Shown: positions 1 through 6,869, counted from the stretch's first letter. The stretch: DNA of 8,359 bases from Coriobacteriaceae bacterium (GCA_019420325.1 JAHZHK010000119.1:1-8359), one strand, 5' to 3'. The notes: generated by a model not told the origin, from the letters alone. Made by a program: numbers and translations.

Positions 1-1710
1 GAGAGACCCAGGACGGCCACACCGATAGTAATAGAGCTTGTCTTGAATAAAAGTTATATTTTTTGCCAAAGGAAACACTTCAAACGGGAAGATTGTGTCT
101 TCTCCCATTCGACAATCTTCACAGAACCATAAATTATTCCGCGACATAAAGCTACGCCGGACAAAGTCGCGCACAGCAAAGGGTCTCGCACCAGGCTCAT
201 CAAAAAGCAACTCTGGGTAAAAATCTTCAAATGTGTGGTTCCGTACCGGATTCTTGCCATTAACCCAGGCCGGCACCCCTGTCGCGGACGGATAATGCTC
301 TGGGTCTATTCCAAAGACAACGACATCAGCTTCTTGTTTTTCAGCAACCGTATAAAGCCTATCCAAAGTTCTCGAGGAAAGTCCATCATCAGCGTCAACA
401 AAAAGAACATATATGCCACGAGCCTCACTTAACCCAAAATTACGAGCATGAGAGGGGCCCGCATTCTCGGATTCGAATACTCGAATCCGAGAATCTTTTG
501 CTGCGTAAGCATTAAGAATTGCCTCAGAGCCGTCAGTGCTACCATCGTTTACACAGATAACCTCAAAATCGTGCATAGACTGCGCAAGGATAGTATCAAG
601 ACAAGTCGCTAGATATTGTTCAACATTGTAAACAGGCATTACGATGCTGACTTTAATTGCTGAGTCATCATTAGCCGAACGATACTCAAAGTCAGATTCC
701 TTGGGTGTGAACCTACTCTCCTCGCGCATCAAACCCGCAAGGAATCGTTCGGGTGAATACATAACCTGATAGAGCTTCTCTGCTTCATGTCGCGAAAAAA
801 GCGACATATCGAGCTCATTCGCTTCTGCAAGTTGACGAAATTCACTACTAAAGTGTTCAAGAAACTCCTTGCGGAATTCTGGAGCAACGCGCTTTATGGT
901 GTTGTAGTAATAGCCGCAAAAACGGAAATAACTGCAAAGTGGAATGAACTTTGCGAGATTCTCTCTATCCGTTTCGATAGCAGTTCTGATGTAATCGTAT
1001 TCACTGCGCATCGCCCAAACCTTGGACTTGCTGTATACAGAAGAATTGGGGTTATCGCGACGATTCATGTAATAGGGCTTGTCAAGAAACATAACACGTT
1101 CAGCACGACAGAACGTCATAAACCAGAACCCATTATCCTGAAATGACGCGCCAAGTGTCTCATTGTGTCGAATGTGCCAACGACGCAAGAACTCTGTTTT
1201 GTAGATGCCGCTCCAAGTATTCATGATGAACTTGAACGTCTGCGGCTCATTGCCCGGGGTCAGAACACGATTGTAGAAGCTCGAATCGCTTGAAAGGCGG
1301 TTATATACTTTATCAAGCCCCCCGTCCTTCCTCTCCTTGAATCGATAGAAGTCAGCCTTGACAAAATCAAGATCCTCTTTTTTTGCCAACTGATACAAAT
1401 CGCTGAACATGTTGGATGGGACCCAGTCATCGGTCTCAACAATGCCAATGTACTCTCCGCAGGCTACGTCAAGCCCCATGTTCATTTGCCGACCATAGCT
1501 CTTGATATCAGAAACGAGAACCTTGACGCGCTTGTCCTTGGCCTCAAATTCACGCAGCACTTCCAAGGTGCCATCAGTGCTTCCGGAATCGATACAGATG
1601 ACCTCAATATCCCGTAGGTCTTGCTTCAGCACGCTCTCTACGCATTCGCGAATATACGAAATAACGTTGAGGGACGGCAGCAAAATAGACATCTTGGGCA
1701 CATTTGCCAT
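1..1710 (-). CDS. Tandem-domain family 2 glycosyltransferase (two GT2 domains), 3' end missing
   Basis: An uninterrupted minus-strand frame runs from an ATG at 1710 to the left edge: 570 codons, no stop, so the C-terminus is outside the window. The ATG follows AGGAG by 8 bases. Domain 1 (residues about 7-250) starts MSILLPSLN and has the GT2 nucleotide-sugar signature IDSGSTDG (40-47), the metal-site equivalent ETDDW (92-96) and QDN (191-193) near the usual acceptor/base region. Domain 2 (about 353-570) starts KVSIVMPVYN and has VNDGSTDG (387-394), VDADD (438-442) and GEDTIF (536-541). GT2 enzymes are inverting transferases that move sugars from UDP- or dTDP-sugars to a growing chain at the cytoplasmic membrane face. 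No membrane segment or signal peptide is seen. It lies just downstream of ugd, suggesting capsule or exopolysaccharide synthesis; the sugars are not predictable. Its base composition is much lower in GC than ugd, as is common for exchanged surface-polysaccharide genes. Confidence 0.93.
   Translation of the reverse strand, partial: MANVPKMSILLPSLNVISYIRECVESVLKQDLRDIEVICIDSGSTDGTLEVLREFEAKDKRVKVLVSDIKSYGRQMNMGLDVACGEYIGIVETDDWVPSNMFSDLYQLAKKEDLDFVKADFYRFKERKDGGLDKVYNRLSSDSSFYNRVLTPGNEPQTFKFIMNTWSGIYKTEFLRRWHIRHNETLGASFQDNGFWFMTFCRAERVMFLDKPYYMNRRDNPNSSVYSKSKVWAMRSEYDYIRTAIETDRENLAKFIPLCSYFRFCGYYYNTIKRVAPEFRKEFLEHFSSEFRQLAEANELDMSLFSRHEAEKLYQVMYSPERFLAGLMREESRFTPKESDFEYRSANDDSAIKVSIVMPVYNVEQYLATCLDTILAQSMHDFEVICVNDGSTDGSEAILNAYAAKDSRIRVFESENAGPSHARNFGLSEARGIYVLFVDADDGLSSRTLDRLYTVAEKQEADVVVFGIDPEHYPSATGVPAWVNGKNPVRNHTFEDFYPELLFDEPGARPFAVRDFVRRSFMSRNNLWFCEDCRMGEDTIFPFEVFPLAKNITFIQDKLYYYRCGRPGSL
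463..494. repeat. Perfect 14-bp inverted repeat within the GT2 gene
   Basis: Positions 463-476 (ATTCTCGGATTCGA) are the exact reverse complement of 481-494, separated by only four bases (477-480). In the mRNA this would be a 14-bp hairpin with a tetraloop. It lies in the codons for residues about 406-416 (between the VNDGSTDG and VDADD motifs of domain 2), which encode a normal-looking GT2 stretch (SRIRVFESENA). No U-tract follows, so it does not look like an intrinsic terminator. Confidence 0.9.
787..807. repeat. Short inverted repeat with A-rich loop in the GT2 gene
   Basis: ATGTCGC at 787-793 is matched by its reverse complement GCGACAT at 801-807, with a seven-base GA-rich loop. It falls in the linker between the two GT2 domains. 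It may be chance; it is recorded because it is a second hairpin-forming element in the same gene. Confidence 0.5.
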
Positions 1711-1760
1711 TGGTGTAGCTCCTATCAAAACTGATTAAAATGCCATATAAATAAAGATGT
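1711..1760 (-). promoter_or_regulatory. ugd to glycosyltransferase spacer with ribosome binding site
   Basis: This 50-base AT-rich gap holds AGGAG (1723-1719 on the minus strand), 8 bases before the glycosyltransferase ATG. No hairpin plus U-tract follows the ugd stop at 1761, so read-through from ugd into the glycosyltransferase gene is likely. A TTTAAT resembling a -10 box is present, but I see no convincing -35 box, so a separate promoter is not supported. Confidence 0.55.
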
Positions 1761-3029
1761 TTAATCCCTACCGAACAAGTCCCTCGTGTACACCTTGTCG
1801 GCGACGTCGTCGAGGTCGGCGGACCAGCGGTTGGCGACGATGACGTCGCAGCGGCGCTTGAAGTCCCCAAGGTCGTGCGTGACCTCGGAGCCGAAGAAGT
1901 CGGGGGCGTCGAGCGTGGGCTCGTAGACCATCACGGGCACGCCCTTGGCCTTGATGCGCTTCATGACGCCCTGGATGGAGCTGGCGCGGAAGTTGTCCGA
2001 GCCGGTCTTCATGGTGAGGCGGTACACGCCCACCACGGGAGCCGCGGTGCCGGAGTAGACCAGGTCGGCCACGCGCTTCAGGATCTCCTCGGAGACGAAG
2101 TCCTTGCGGGTGCGGTTGGCGTCGACGATGGCCTCGATGAGGTTCTGGGGGACGTCCTTGTAGTTGGCCAGGAGCTGCTTGGTGTCCTTGGGCAGGCAGT
2201 AGCCGCCGTAGCCGAAGGAGGGGTTGTTGTAGTGCGAGCCGATGCGGGGCTCCAGGCACACGCCCTCGATGACCTTGCGGGCGTCCAGGCCCCTTGAGCA
2301 GGCATACGTGTCGAGCTCGTTGAAGTACGCAACGCGCAGCGCCAGGTAGGTGTTGGCGAAGAGCTTGATAGCCTCGGCCTCGGTGGAGCCCATCACGAGC
2401 TCGGGGATGCCGTGCGAGCCGTCGGCGTTCTCGCGGTCGCGCTCGGCGGGGTCGGCGCCGCCCTCCAGCAGGTGGGCAAACTCCCAGGCCTTCTCCTCGA
2501 GCAGCTCGCGCTCGGCGGCGTTGCCCGGCACGCCCACGATGATGCGGGAGGGGTGCAGGTTGTCGTAAAGGGCGTGGCCCTCGCGCAGGAACTCCGGCGA
2601 GAACAGGAAGCGGCCCTCGGGGTAACGCTCGCACAGGCCCTCGGCATAGCCCACGGGCACCGTGGACTTCACGACCATGACGGCAGCGGGGTTGACCTTG
2701 AGCACGAGCTCCACGACCTGCTCGACATAGCGGGTGTCGAAGAAGTTGCGCGCGGGGTCGTAGTTGGTGGGGGTGGCGATCACGACAAGCTCGGCCTGCT
2801 TGTAGGCAGCCTCGCCGTCCATGGTGGCAGTGAGGGACAGCGGGCGCTCCCCCGACTTTGCGCCGGCCAGGAAGCGCTCAATCTCCTCGTCGCGGATGGG
2901 GCTCTCCCAGCGCTGGAGCATGGCGACCTTCTCAGGCACGACGTCCACAGCGGCAACGTCATTGTGCTGCGCCAAAAGGCACGCCAGCGAGAGCCCGACG
3001 TAGCCGGTGCCTGCGATTGCGATGTTCAT
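1761..3029 (-). CDS. ugd: UDP-glucose 6-dehydrogenase
   Basis: This cytoplasmic enzyme oxidises UDP-glucose to UDP-glucuronate with two NAD+, supplying uronic acid for capsule or exopolysaccharide. The 422-residue protein has the NAD-binding GTGYVG (7-12), KSTVPVG (121-127), FSPEFLREG (143-151), an invariant lysine region STEAEAIKLF (216-225), the catalytic cysteine in GGYCLPKDT (C278), and GVYRLTMK with GSDNFRASS in the C-terminal UDP-binding domain. The motifs match the short enterobacterial-type Ugd (about 388 residues, from memory); the extra length includes a charged insert at about 189-207. I chose the ATG at 3029 because GGAG sits 7 bases upstream and the Rossmann strand begins at once; an in-frame start at 3065 would add 12 residues with no family match. 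The gene is strikingly GC-rich (48 of 60 bases in 2401-2460). It is followed closely by a glycosyltransferase gene and is divergent from the ATPase gene. Confidence 0.98.
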   Translation of the reverse strand: MNIAIAGTGYVGLSLACLLAQHNDVAAVDVVPEKVAMLQRWESPIRDEEIERFLAGAKSGERPLSLTATMDGEAAYKQAELVVIATPTNYDPARNFFDTRYVEQVVELVLKVNPAAVMVVKSTVPVGYAEGLCERYPEGRFLFSPEFLREGHALYDNLHPSRIIVGVPGNAAERELLEEKAWEFAHLLEGGADPAERDRENADGSHGIPELVMGSTEAEAIKLFANTYLALRVAYFNELDTYACSRGLDARKVIEGVCLEPRIGSHYNNPSFGYGGYCLPKDTKQLLANYKDVPQNLIEAIVDANRTRKDFVSEEILKRVADLVYSGTAAPVVGVYRLTMKTGSDNFRASSIQGVMKRIKAKGVPVMVYEPTLDAPDFFGSEVTHDLGDFKRRCDVIVANRWSADLDDVADKVYTRDLFGRD

Positions 3030-3077
3030 TGACAAACTCCAATCCGCCCTTTGCGGAACGCCCATTTATTCCAACTA

Positions 3078-3104
3078 ATTATACGCATAGGTCCAGAAGG
3101 TAAA
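3078..3104 (-). promoter_or_regulatory. Probable sigma-70-type promoter of ugd
   Basis: On the minus strand a perfect TATAAT lies at 3083-3078, preceded after 15 bases by TTTACC (3104-3099), a four-of-six match to TTGACA. Transcription would start near 3071, giving a leader of about 40 bases before the ugd ATG at 3029. The perfect -10 box is good evidence; the -35 spacing is short. Confidence 0.6.
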
Positions 3105-3172
3105 GCCGGAGGAATCCAGGCATACAATACAAGCGCCTGCAAACGTTTGGCACCATCCCTGCAAACCCAAGC

Positions 3173-3211
3173 ATTGACAGCAAAGACAAAAAAGACAAAA
3201 ATTGACAAAAG
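3173..3211 (+). promoter_or_regulatory. Phased GACA array and candidate promoter for the ATPase gene
   Basis: Four GACA units start at 3176, 3185, 3194 and 3204 (steps of 9, 9 and 10 bases) in an A-rich background. The first and last are part of ATTGACA (3173-3179 and 3201-3207). TTGACA at 3174-3179 could be a -35 box with AAAAAT (3197-3202, four of six to TATAAT) after 17 bases. The second TTGACA has no good -10 and would start transcription inside the ribosome site. The array could be an operator, a curved A-rich upstream element, or both; this is inference. Confidence 0.4.
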
Positions 3212-3247
3212 AAATCAAGCACAGTTACTCTCGCCAAGGAGGGCACG

Positions 3248-4372
3248 ATGACAACGACCCGACCCTTGCCCAATCCCTTCACCCCCACCTTCGGCTTTGT
3301 ACCATCATACCTGGCCGGTCGTGAGAAGGTCGTCAACAACCTCACTCGCGCACTTCAGGCAGGGCCCGGAAACCCCGACCTCTCAAGCATCCTCATGGGT
3401 GCCCGCGGCACCGGGAAAACCGTCTTGCTTTCCCTTCTCGCAGACGAGGCCCCAGCATACGGTTGGGTTGCAGTCAACGTCTCCGCGTGCGAAGGCATGC
3501 TCGAAGAGATAATTGACCTCGCCACTCAAGCCGCAGACGACTACGTCGCATCAGACAGCAACCTGCGCCTTAAAGGCATCAACGTCGCCCAGCTGTTCGG
3601 CTTGGAATGGGAGTATCGCGACCCATCGCGCGGCACCTGGAGAACCCGGATGAACAAGGTTCTTGACAGCCTTGCCGCGTATGACATTGGACTCCTGCTG
3701 ACTGTCGACGAAGTCCAGGCAAATCTCGACGAGATGGTCAAGCTGGTGTCCACATACCAGCACTTTGTGCGCGAAAGGCGTCGCGTCGCACTCTTCATGG
3801 CAGGCTTGCCTCAACAGGTATCCCGGCTTCTTAACGAGGACTCGGTGACTTTTCTGCGACGCGCCAGCCTCTACCATCTCGATAGGATTCCTGACTATGA
3901 GATACGCGTCGCTATTGAGAAGACTGTCACCGAAGCAGGCGGTGCAATCGAGCCAATCGCCCTCGACAAGCTCGTTTGTGCAACGGACGGTTATCCCTAC
4001 ATGATGCAGCTTGCAGGATATCGCTCTTGGGAACACGCAACCGCCGGCGCAATCACCGACACTGACGCCGAATGGGGAATCGAAGTGGCACGCGAAGAAA
4101 TGGGCCATCGCATCCTCGCAGTCACATACGATTCCTTATCGCCTAAAGACCAGGCTTTTCTTGAGGTCATGTCGCGCGACTCCTCGACAAGCCTGCAAGC
4201 GGATATCGCAAAACGCATGGGAGTGACCAGCGGCTACGCAAGCGAGTACAAGCGCCGTCTGCTTGAACAGGGCGTTATCGAGGAACGCGCCCGAGGTGTC
4301 CTCGCCTTTGCCATACCTGGCATGCGCGATTACGTCCTGCGCATGAAACAGGAGCGGTCCGACCGCGGCTGA
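3248..4372 (+). CDS. AAA+ ATPase with C-terminal winged helix (Orc1/Cdc6-like AAA_16 type), function unknown
   Basis: The 374-residue protein starts at an ATG 5 bases after a strong AAGGAGG (3236-3242). Walker A is GARGTGKT (51-58), Walker B is LLLTVDE (149-155, D154 E155), and FMAGLP after a run of arginines is in the sensor-1 position. GYPYMMQLAGY lies in the lid region. Residues 315-342 resemble a winged helix-turn-helix (SLQADIAKRMG, then SEYKRRLLEQG). The N-terminal NPFTPTFGF, a glycine-arginine (GRE) turn, then the P-loop is typical of stand-alone AAA ATPases frequent in actinomycetes. No signal peptide, transmembrane segment or nuclease domain is present. ATP hydrolysis and DNA contact are predictable from the fold; the biological role is not known to me. 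It is divergent from ugd and convergent with the GT4-GT2 gene, so it is transcribed alone and does not look like part of the polysaccharide operon. A mobile-element or regulatory origin is possible but unproven. Confidence 0.92.
   Translation: MTTTRPLPNPFTPTFGFVPSYLAGREKVVNNLTRALQAGPGNPDLSSILMGARGTGKTVLLSLLADEAPAYGWVAVNVSACEGMLEEIIDLATQAADDYVASDSNLRLKGINVAQLFGLEWEYRDPSRGTWRTRMNKVLDSLAAYDIGLLLTVDEVQANLDEMVKLVSTYQHFVRERRRVALFMAGLPQQVSRLLNEDSVTFLRRASLYHLDRIPDYEIRVAIEKTVTEAGGAIEPIALDKLVCATDGYPYMMQLAGYRSWEHATAGAITDTDAEWGIEVAREEMGHRILAVTYDSLSPKDQAFLEVMSRDSSTSLQADIAKRMGVTSGYASEYKRRLLEQGVIEERARGVLAFAIPGMRDYVLRMKQERSDRG
4354..4366. repeat. Short palindrome at the 3' end of the ATPase gene
   Basis: GCGGTC and GACCGC flank a single C (4354-4366) over the last codons of the ATPase gene. 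The loop is too small for a normal hairpin and no U-tract follows, so I do not call it a terminator. The next 25 bases (4373-4397) separate two convergent genes and hold no visible terminator on either strand. Confidence 0.4.
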
Positions 4373-4397
4373 AACGGCTTCACCACACTCGTCAAGC

Positions 4398-6539
4398 TCA
4401 ACACCCCTTTGCCCGCACGTACAACCCGGGACAGACGCGCTGCAGCAGCAAGGCGAGCTTCTTTTTTGCAGGGATGTGAGACGAACTCAGCAGACGGCGG
4501 AGCAAGGTGTCTCGCTTGCAGCCCCATGCCTTGGCATCGTCGGGACTGACGCCGGCGAGATCCTCCAGCGAGCTCCCGATGCGGTTGCACAGTACGGCCT
4601 CGGACAGACAGGCAAGCTCCTCGTCACCTTCGGCGCGATAAAAAGCAATGCGTTCCTCTAACGCCTCAAAAGCGTCGAGGGTCTTGACTGTGACGCCGGA
4701 GTCCATGATGCTGCCCGAACGCTGCCGGTAAAAATAGAACGGGGCGTCGCACACCGCGACGCTCCCCGCATGCCAAAGCAGGCGGTATGTCACGAATTCG
4801 TCCTCGTGTTGCCTGCCCACAGGAAACCGGACCCCCTCGAAAAGAGACGCACGGTAAAGCTTGTTCCACGCCACCGTCGCCGCACCCGTGGAGTCAAGCT
4901 GCAGAGCGAGGGACGCCTCACGACCGGTGCACGCCTTAAACGCGGTGCAGTGGAGATCCGGCGATGCGACGAGCTCATCCGAATCGCAGGTAAACATGCA
5001 TTGGGAGATATTCGTGCCGGGGGTAAGCAATGCCTCGATAAAGCAGGGGGAAACGGTGTCGTCACTGTCGACAAAAGCAATCCACTCCCCCTTTGCCATC
5101 TCGATACCGGCGTTGCGGGCAGCGGAAAGGCCGGCATTGGCCTGATGAACCACCTTGAAACGAGGGTCAGTCGCGCCCGTCGCGTCACAAATCGCCCCCG
5201 AATCATCAGACGAGCCATCGTCGACCACAATGACCTCGATGTTTCGATACGTCTGCGTTCGGAGGCTCTCGAGGCACTCGCCCACATACTCGGCCACGTT
5301 GTGGACGGGGACGACGATGCTGACAAGGCCGCGGTCGATACCAGGAGCATGCAACGCCTGGGTGGCGTTGGCTTTGCCGACCATACCCCTGCTCGGCGCC
5401 ACCGCACCATACCCCCGAAGGACCTCGATGGCAACCTCGCGCATGTCGTAGCCGGAGCACGACACAGCCTGCCAGGCCTGCGAGCGGTCGTGGTGCTGGG
5501 CGAGCACATCAGTGAGGGCCGAGGCCCAGGCGTCTGGGTCGAGGGCGACGCGCTCGAAGCGCCCGCTTGTGGCCGCCTCCGGCGGCACGGCAGTTGACGC
5601 AACCACGGGCAAGCCAGCAGCCTGGCCTTCCACGGCAACGATGCCCAGCGCCTCGAAGGTCGACGGCACACAGAGCACGTCCATGGCCTGGTAGAGCGAG
5701 GCCACGTCGTCGGTACGGCCATACAGGCGCACGCGGTCTTGCACGCCGAGCTCACAGGCACGACAGCGCAACGCGACCTCGTAGGAACCGTCGCCGTCGT
5801 CCTCGCCTACCAGAAGCAGACAAGCGTTTTGTGGCGATGCGGCAAGCACATCAACAAGAAAGAGCTGGTTTTTCTGGCTGCACAGCCTGCCTACACAGCC
5901 AAGCACGGCCTGATTGGACGCAAAGCCCAGCTCGGCCCGAAGTTTCTCCCGCACGCCGTCATCGAATGCGAACCTCTCGGGAACGATGCCGTTACGCACA
6001 AGCGTAAAAGGTCGCGTGCCGAACATGAATCGCCCCGCTGCCTGCGAGGGAGCCCACCGCACATCGGCGTACCCCCCAAACAGACCCGTGCATATGCGAT
6101 GCAGGGCAAGCTTGAGCCAGCGCGTGACACTCGGGCGCAGGTCGTTGTTGTGACTGTGCACGATAACGCGCGCAACGCCGGCTTTCTTGGCCGCCCGGGC
6201 AAAGAGCAGCGCAAGCCCCTCGTACACGTTGAGGTGGACCGCGTCGTAGGCGCCCTGCTCGAGCAAGCGGCGAAACTCCTTGAGGTTGGAGGCGACGCTA
6301 CGGATGCTTGTGCCAAAAGCGATGGGCTCGATGCCCATCTTGGCAAGCCGCGCGTCATAGGGACTGGGCTGCACTCTACACGCCGCCAAGTCAACGGCCA
6401 GCCCCGTGCGGTCCATGCACTCGAGCAGCGTCGTGACAAACGCCTCGACCCCGCCCGACTCCCACTTCTCGCAAAAGACAAGGACACGCAGGGGTTGCGG
6501 CGATGCCTCATTTGCGTTGTCTTGGCATTCAAGCGTCAC
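4398..6539 (-). CDS. Bifunctional glycosyltransferase: N-terminal GT4 fused to C-terminal GT2
   Basis: With the start chosen here the protein has 713 residues. Residues about 18-380 form a GT4 (GT-B fold, retaining) domain: LRVLVFCEKW with GGVEAF at the start, VGRL with K223 at 217-224, and the EX7E motif E296-E304 in FEALGIVAVE. Residues about 405-610 form a GT2 (GT-A, inverting) domain: VSIVVPVHN (406-414), VVDDGSSDD (438-446), VDSDD (490-494), WNKLY (558-562) and HEDEF (578-582). The remaining roughly 100 residues are helical and unassigned. Such an enzyme could add two successive sugars to a lipid-linked polysaccharide repeat. Donor sugars cannot be predicted. Start: a GTG at 6539 has AGGAG 6 bases upstream; the longer GTG at 6602 (734 residues) and ATG at 6584 have no well-spaced ribosome site, and their extra residues match no domain. 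The gene is convergent with the ATPase gene, so it is a separate unit from ugd, though the two probably share a pathway. Confidence 0.95.
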   Translation of the reverse strand: MTLECQDNANEASPQPLRVLVFCEKWESGGVEAFVTTLLECMDRTGLAVDLAACRVQPSPYDARLAKMGIEPIAFGTSIRSVASNLKEFRRLLEQGAYDAVHLNVYEGLALLFARAAKKAGVARVIVHSHNNDLRPSVTRWLKLALHRICTGLFGGYADVRWAPSQAAGRFMFGTRPFTLVRNGIVPERFAFDDGVREKLRAELGFASNQAVLGCVGRLCSQKNQLFLVDVLAASPQNACLLLVGEDDGDGSYEVALRCRACELGVQDRVRLYGRTDDVASLYQAMDVLCVPSTFEALGIVAVEGQAAGLPVVASTAVPPEAATSGRFERVALDPDAWASALTDVLAQHHDRSQAWQAVSCSGYDMREVAIEVLRGYGAVAPSRGMVGKANATQALHAPGIDRGLVSIVVPVHNVAEYVGECLESLRTQTYRNIEVIVVDDGSSDDSGAICDATGATDPRFKVVHQANAGLSAARNAGIEMAKGEWIAFVDSDDTVSPCFIEALLTPGTNISQCMFTCDSDELVASPDLHCTAFKACTGREASLALQLDSTGAATVAWNKLYRASLFEGVRFPVGRQHEDEFVTYRLLWHAGSVAVCDAPFYFYRQRSGSIMDSGVTVKTLDAFEALEERIAFYRAEGDEELACLSEAVLCNRIGSSLEDLAGVSPDDAKAWGCKRDTLLRRLLSSSHIPAKKKLALLLQRVCPGLYVRAKGC

Positions 6540-6734
6540 TGCGATCTCCTGGCTAGACGGTCCTGCGATATCGATCGATTTCATGACCGCATTGTACGGC
6601 ACGGGGCACCCAAGCCCCTCTCAGGCACGCGCCAAATCGCCCAAGCGCCATCCTCCTCCGGGGGTGAGAAGGTCATAAAAGATGATGAGAGGCTCCTACA
6701 AAGCACATGATACGAGGCGGTACACCATGGCTTG

Positions 6735-6746
6735 TACATATATGTA
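6735..6746. repeat. 12-bp perfect palindrome (left of a pair)
   Basis: TACATATATGTA is self-complementary. Its centre lies 22 bases from that of the palindrome at 6757-6768, about two helical turns, upstream of the GT4-GT2 gene. This is the kind of arrangement bound by dimeric regulators, but no regulator is identified. Confidence 0.5.
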
Positions 6747-6756
6747 TGGGTGAAAA

Positions 6757-6768
6757 AGGACTAGTCCT
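6757..6768. repeat. 12-bp perfect palindrome (right of a pair)
   Basis: AGGACTAGTCCT is self-complementary and is followed on the minus strand by TTT (five consecutive T counting adjacent bases). It could be half of an operator pair with 6735-6746. As RNA on the minus strand it would give only a 4-bp stem before the T-run, too weak to call a terminator. Confidence 0.45.
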
Positions 6769-6869
6769 ATAGCCCAAAAATGGTTGAATTCTAAGAGAAA
6801 TACCAGCTAGATACCCCGTCCCTAGAATCTCATCCTTTACGATGATAGAAAGACGAACGCAAGTGAGGC

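Noticed and set aside
787..1146. 119-codon plus-strand open frame in the first glycosyltransferase gene
   Set aside because: It lies wholly antisense to the continuous 570-codon GT2 frame and shows no family features.
1768..2634. Long minus-strand open frame overlapping ugd
   Set aside because: It is an out-of-frame shadow of the very GC-rich ugd gene, with arginine- and proline-rich low-complexity translation and no domain.
2412..3032. 206-codon plus-strand open frame antisense to ugd
   Set aside because: Valine, glycine and histidine-rich translation typical of antisense frames in high-GC genes; ugd on the other strand has full family motifs.
4373..4397. Bidirectional terminator expected between the convergent ATPase and GT4-GT2 genes
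   Set aside because: No stem with a T-run is visible on either strand in this 25-base gap or in the adjacent gene ends.
6551..6651. Small minus-strand frame starting at an ATG next to GGAGGAGG, overlapping the GT4-GT2 start
   Set aside because: The purine-rich run abuts the ATG almost directly, which is poor spacing, and the 32-residue product has no recognisable feature.
5739..6710. 323-codon plus-strand open frame antisense to the GT4-GT2 gene
   Set aside because: No recognisable domain; the opposite strand encodes a complete glycosyltransferase with conserved motifs.
6714..6724. GGCGGTA resembling the ops antitermination element of polysaccharide operons
   Set aside because: It is on the plus strand, opposite to the glycosyltransferase gene, and does not match the rest of the ops consensus.
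6757..6773. Possible terminator from AGGACTAGTCCT followed by T on the minus strand
   Set aside because: Only 4 bp can pair around a four-base loop, which is too weak; it is better treated as a palindrome.
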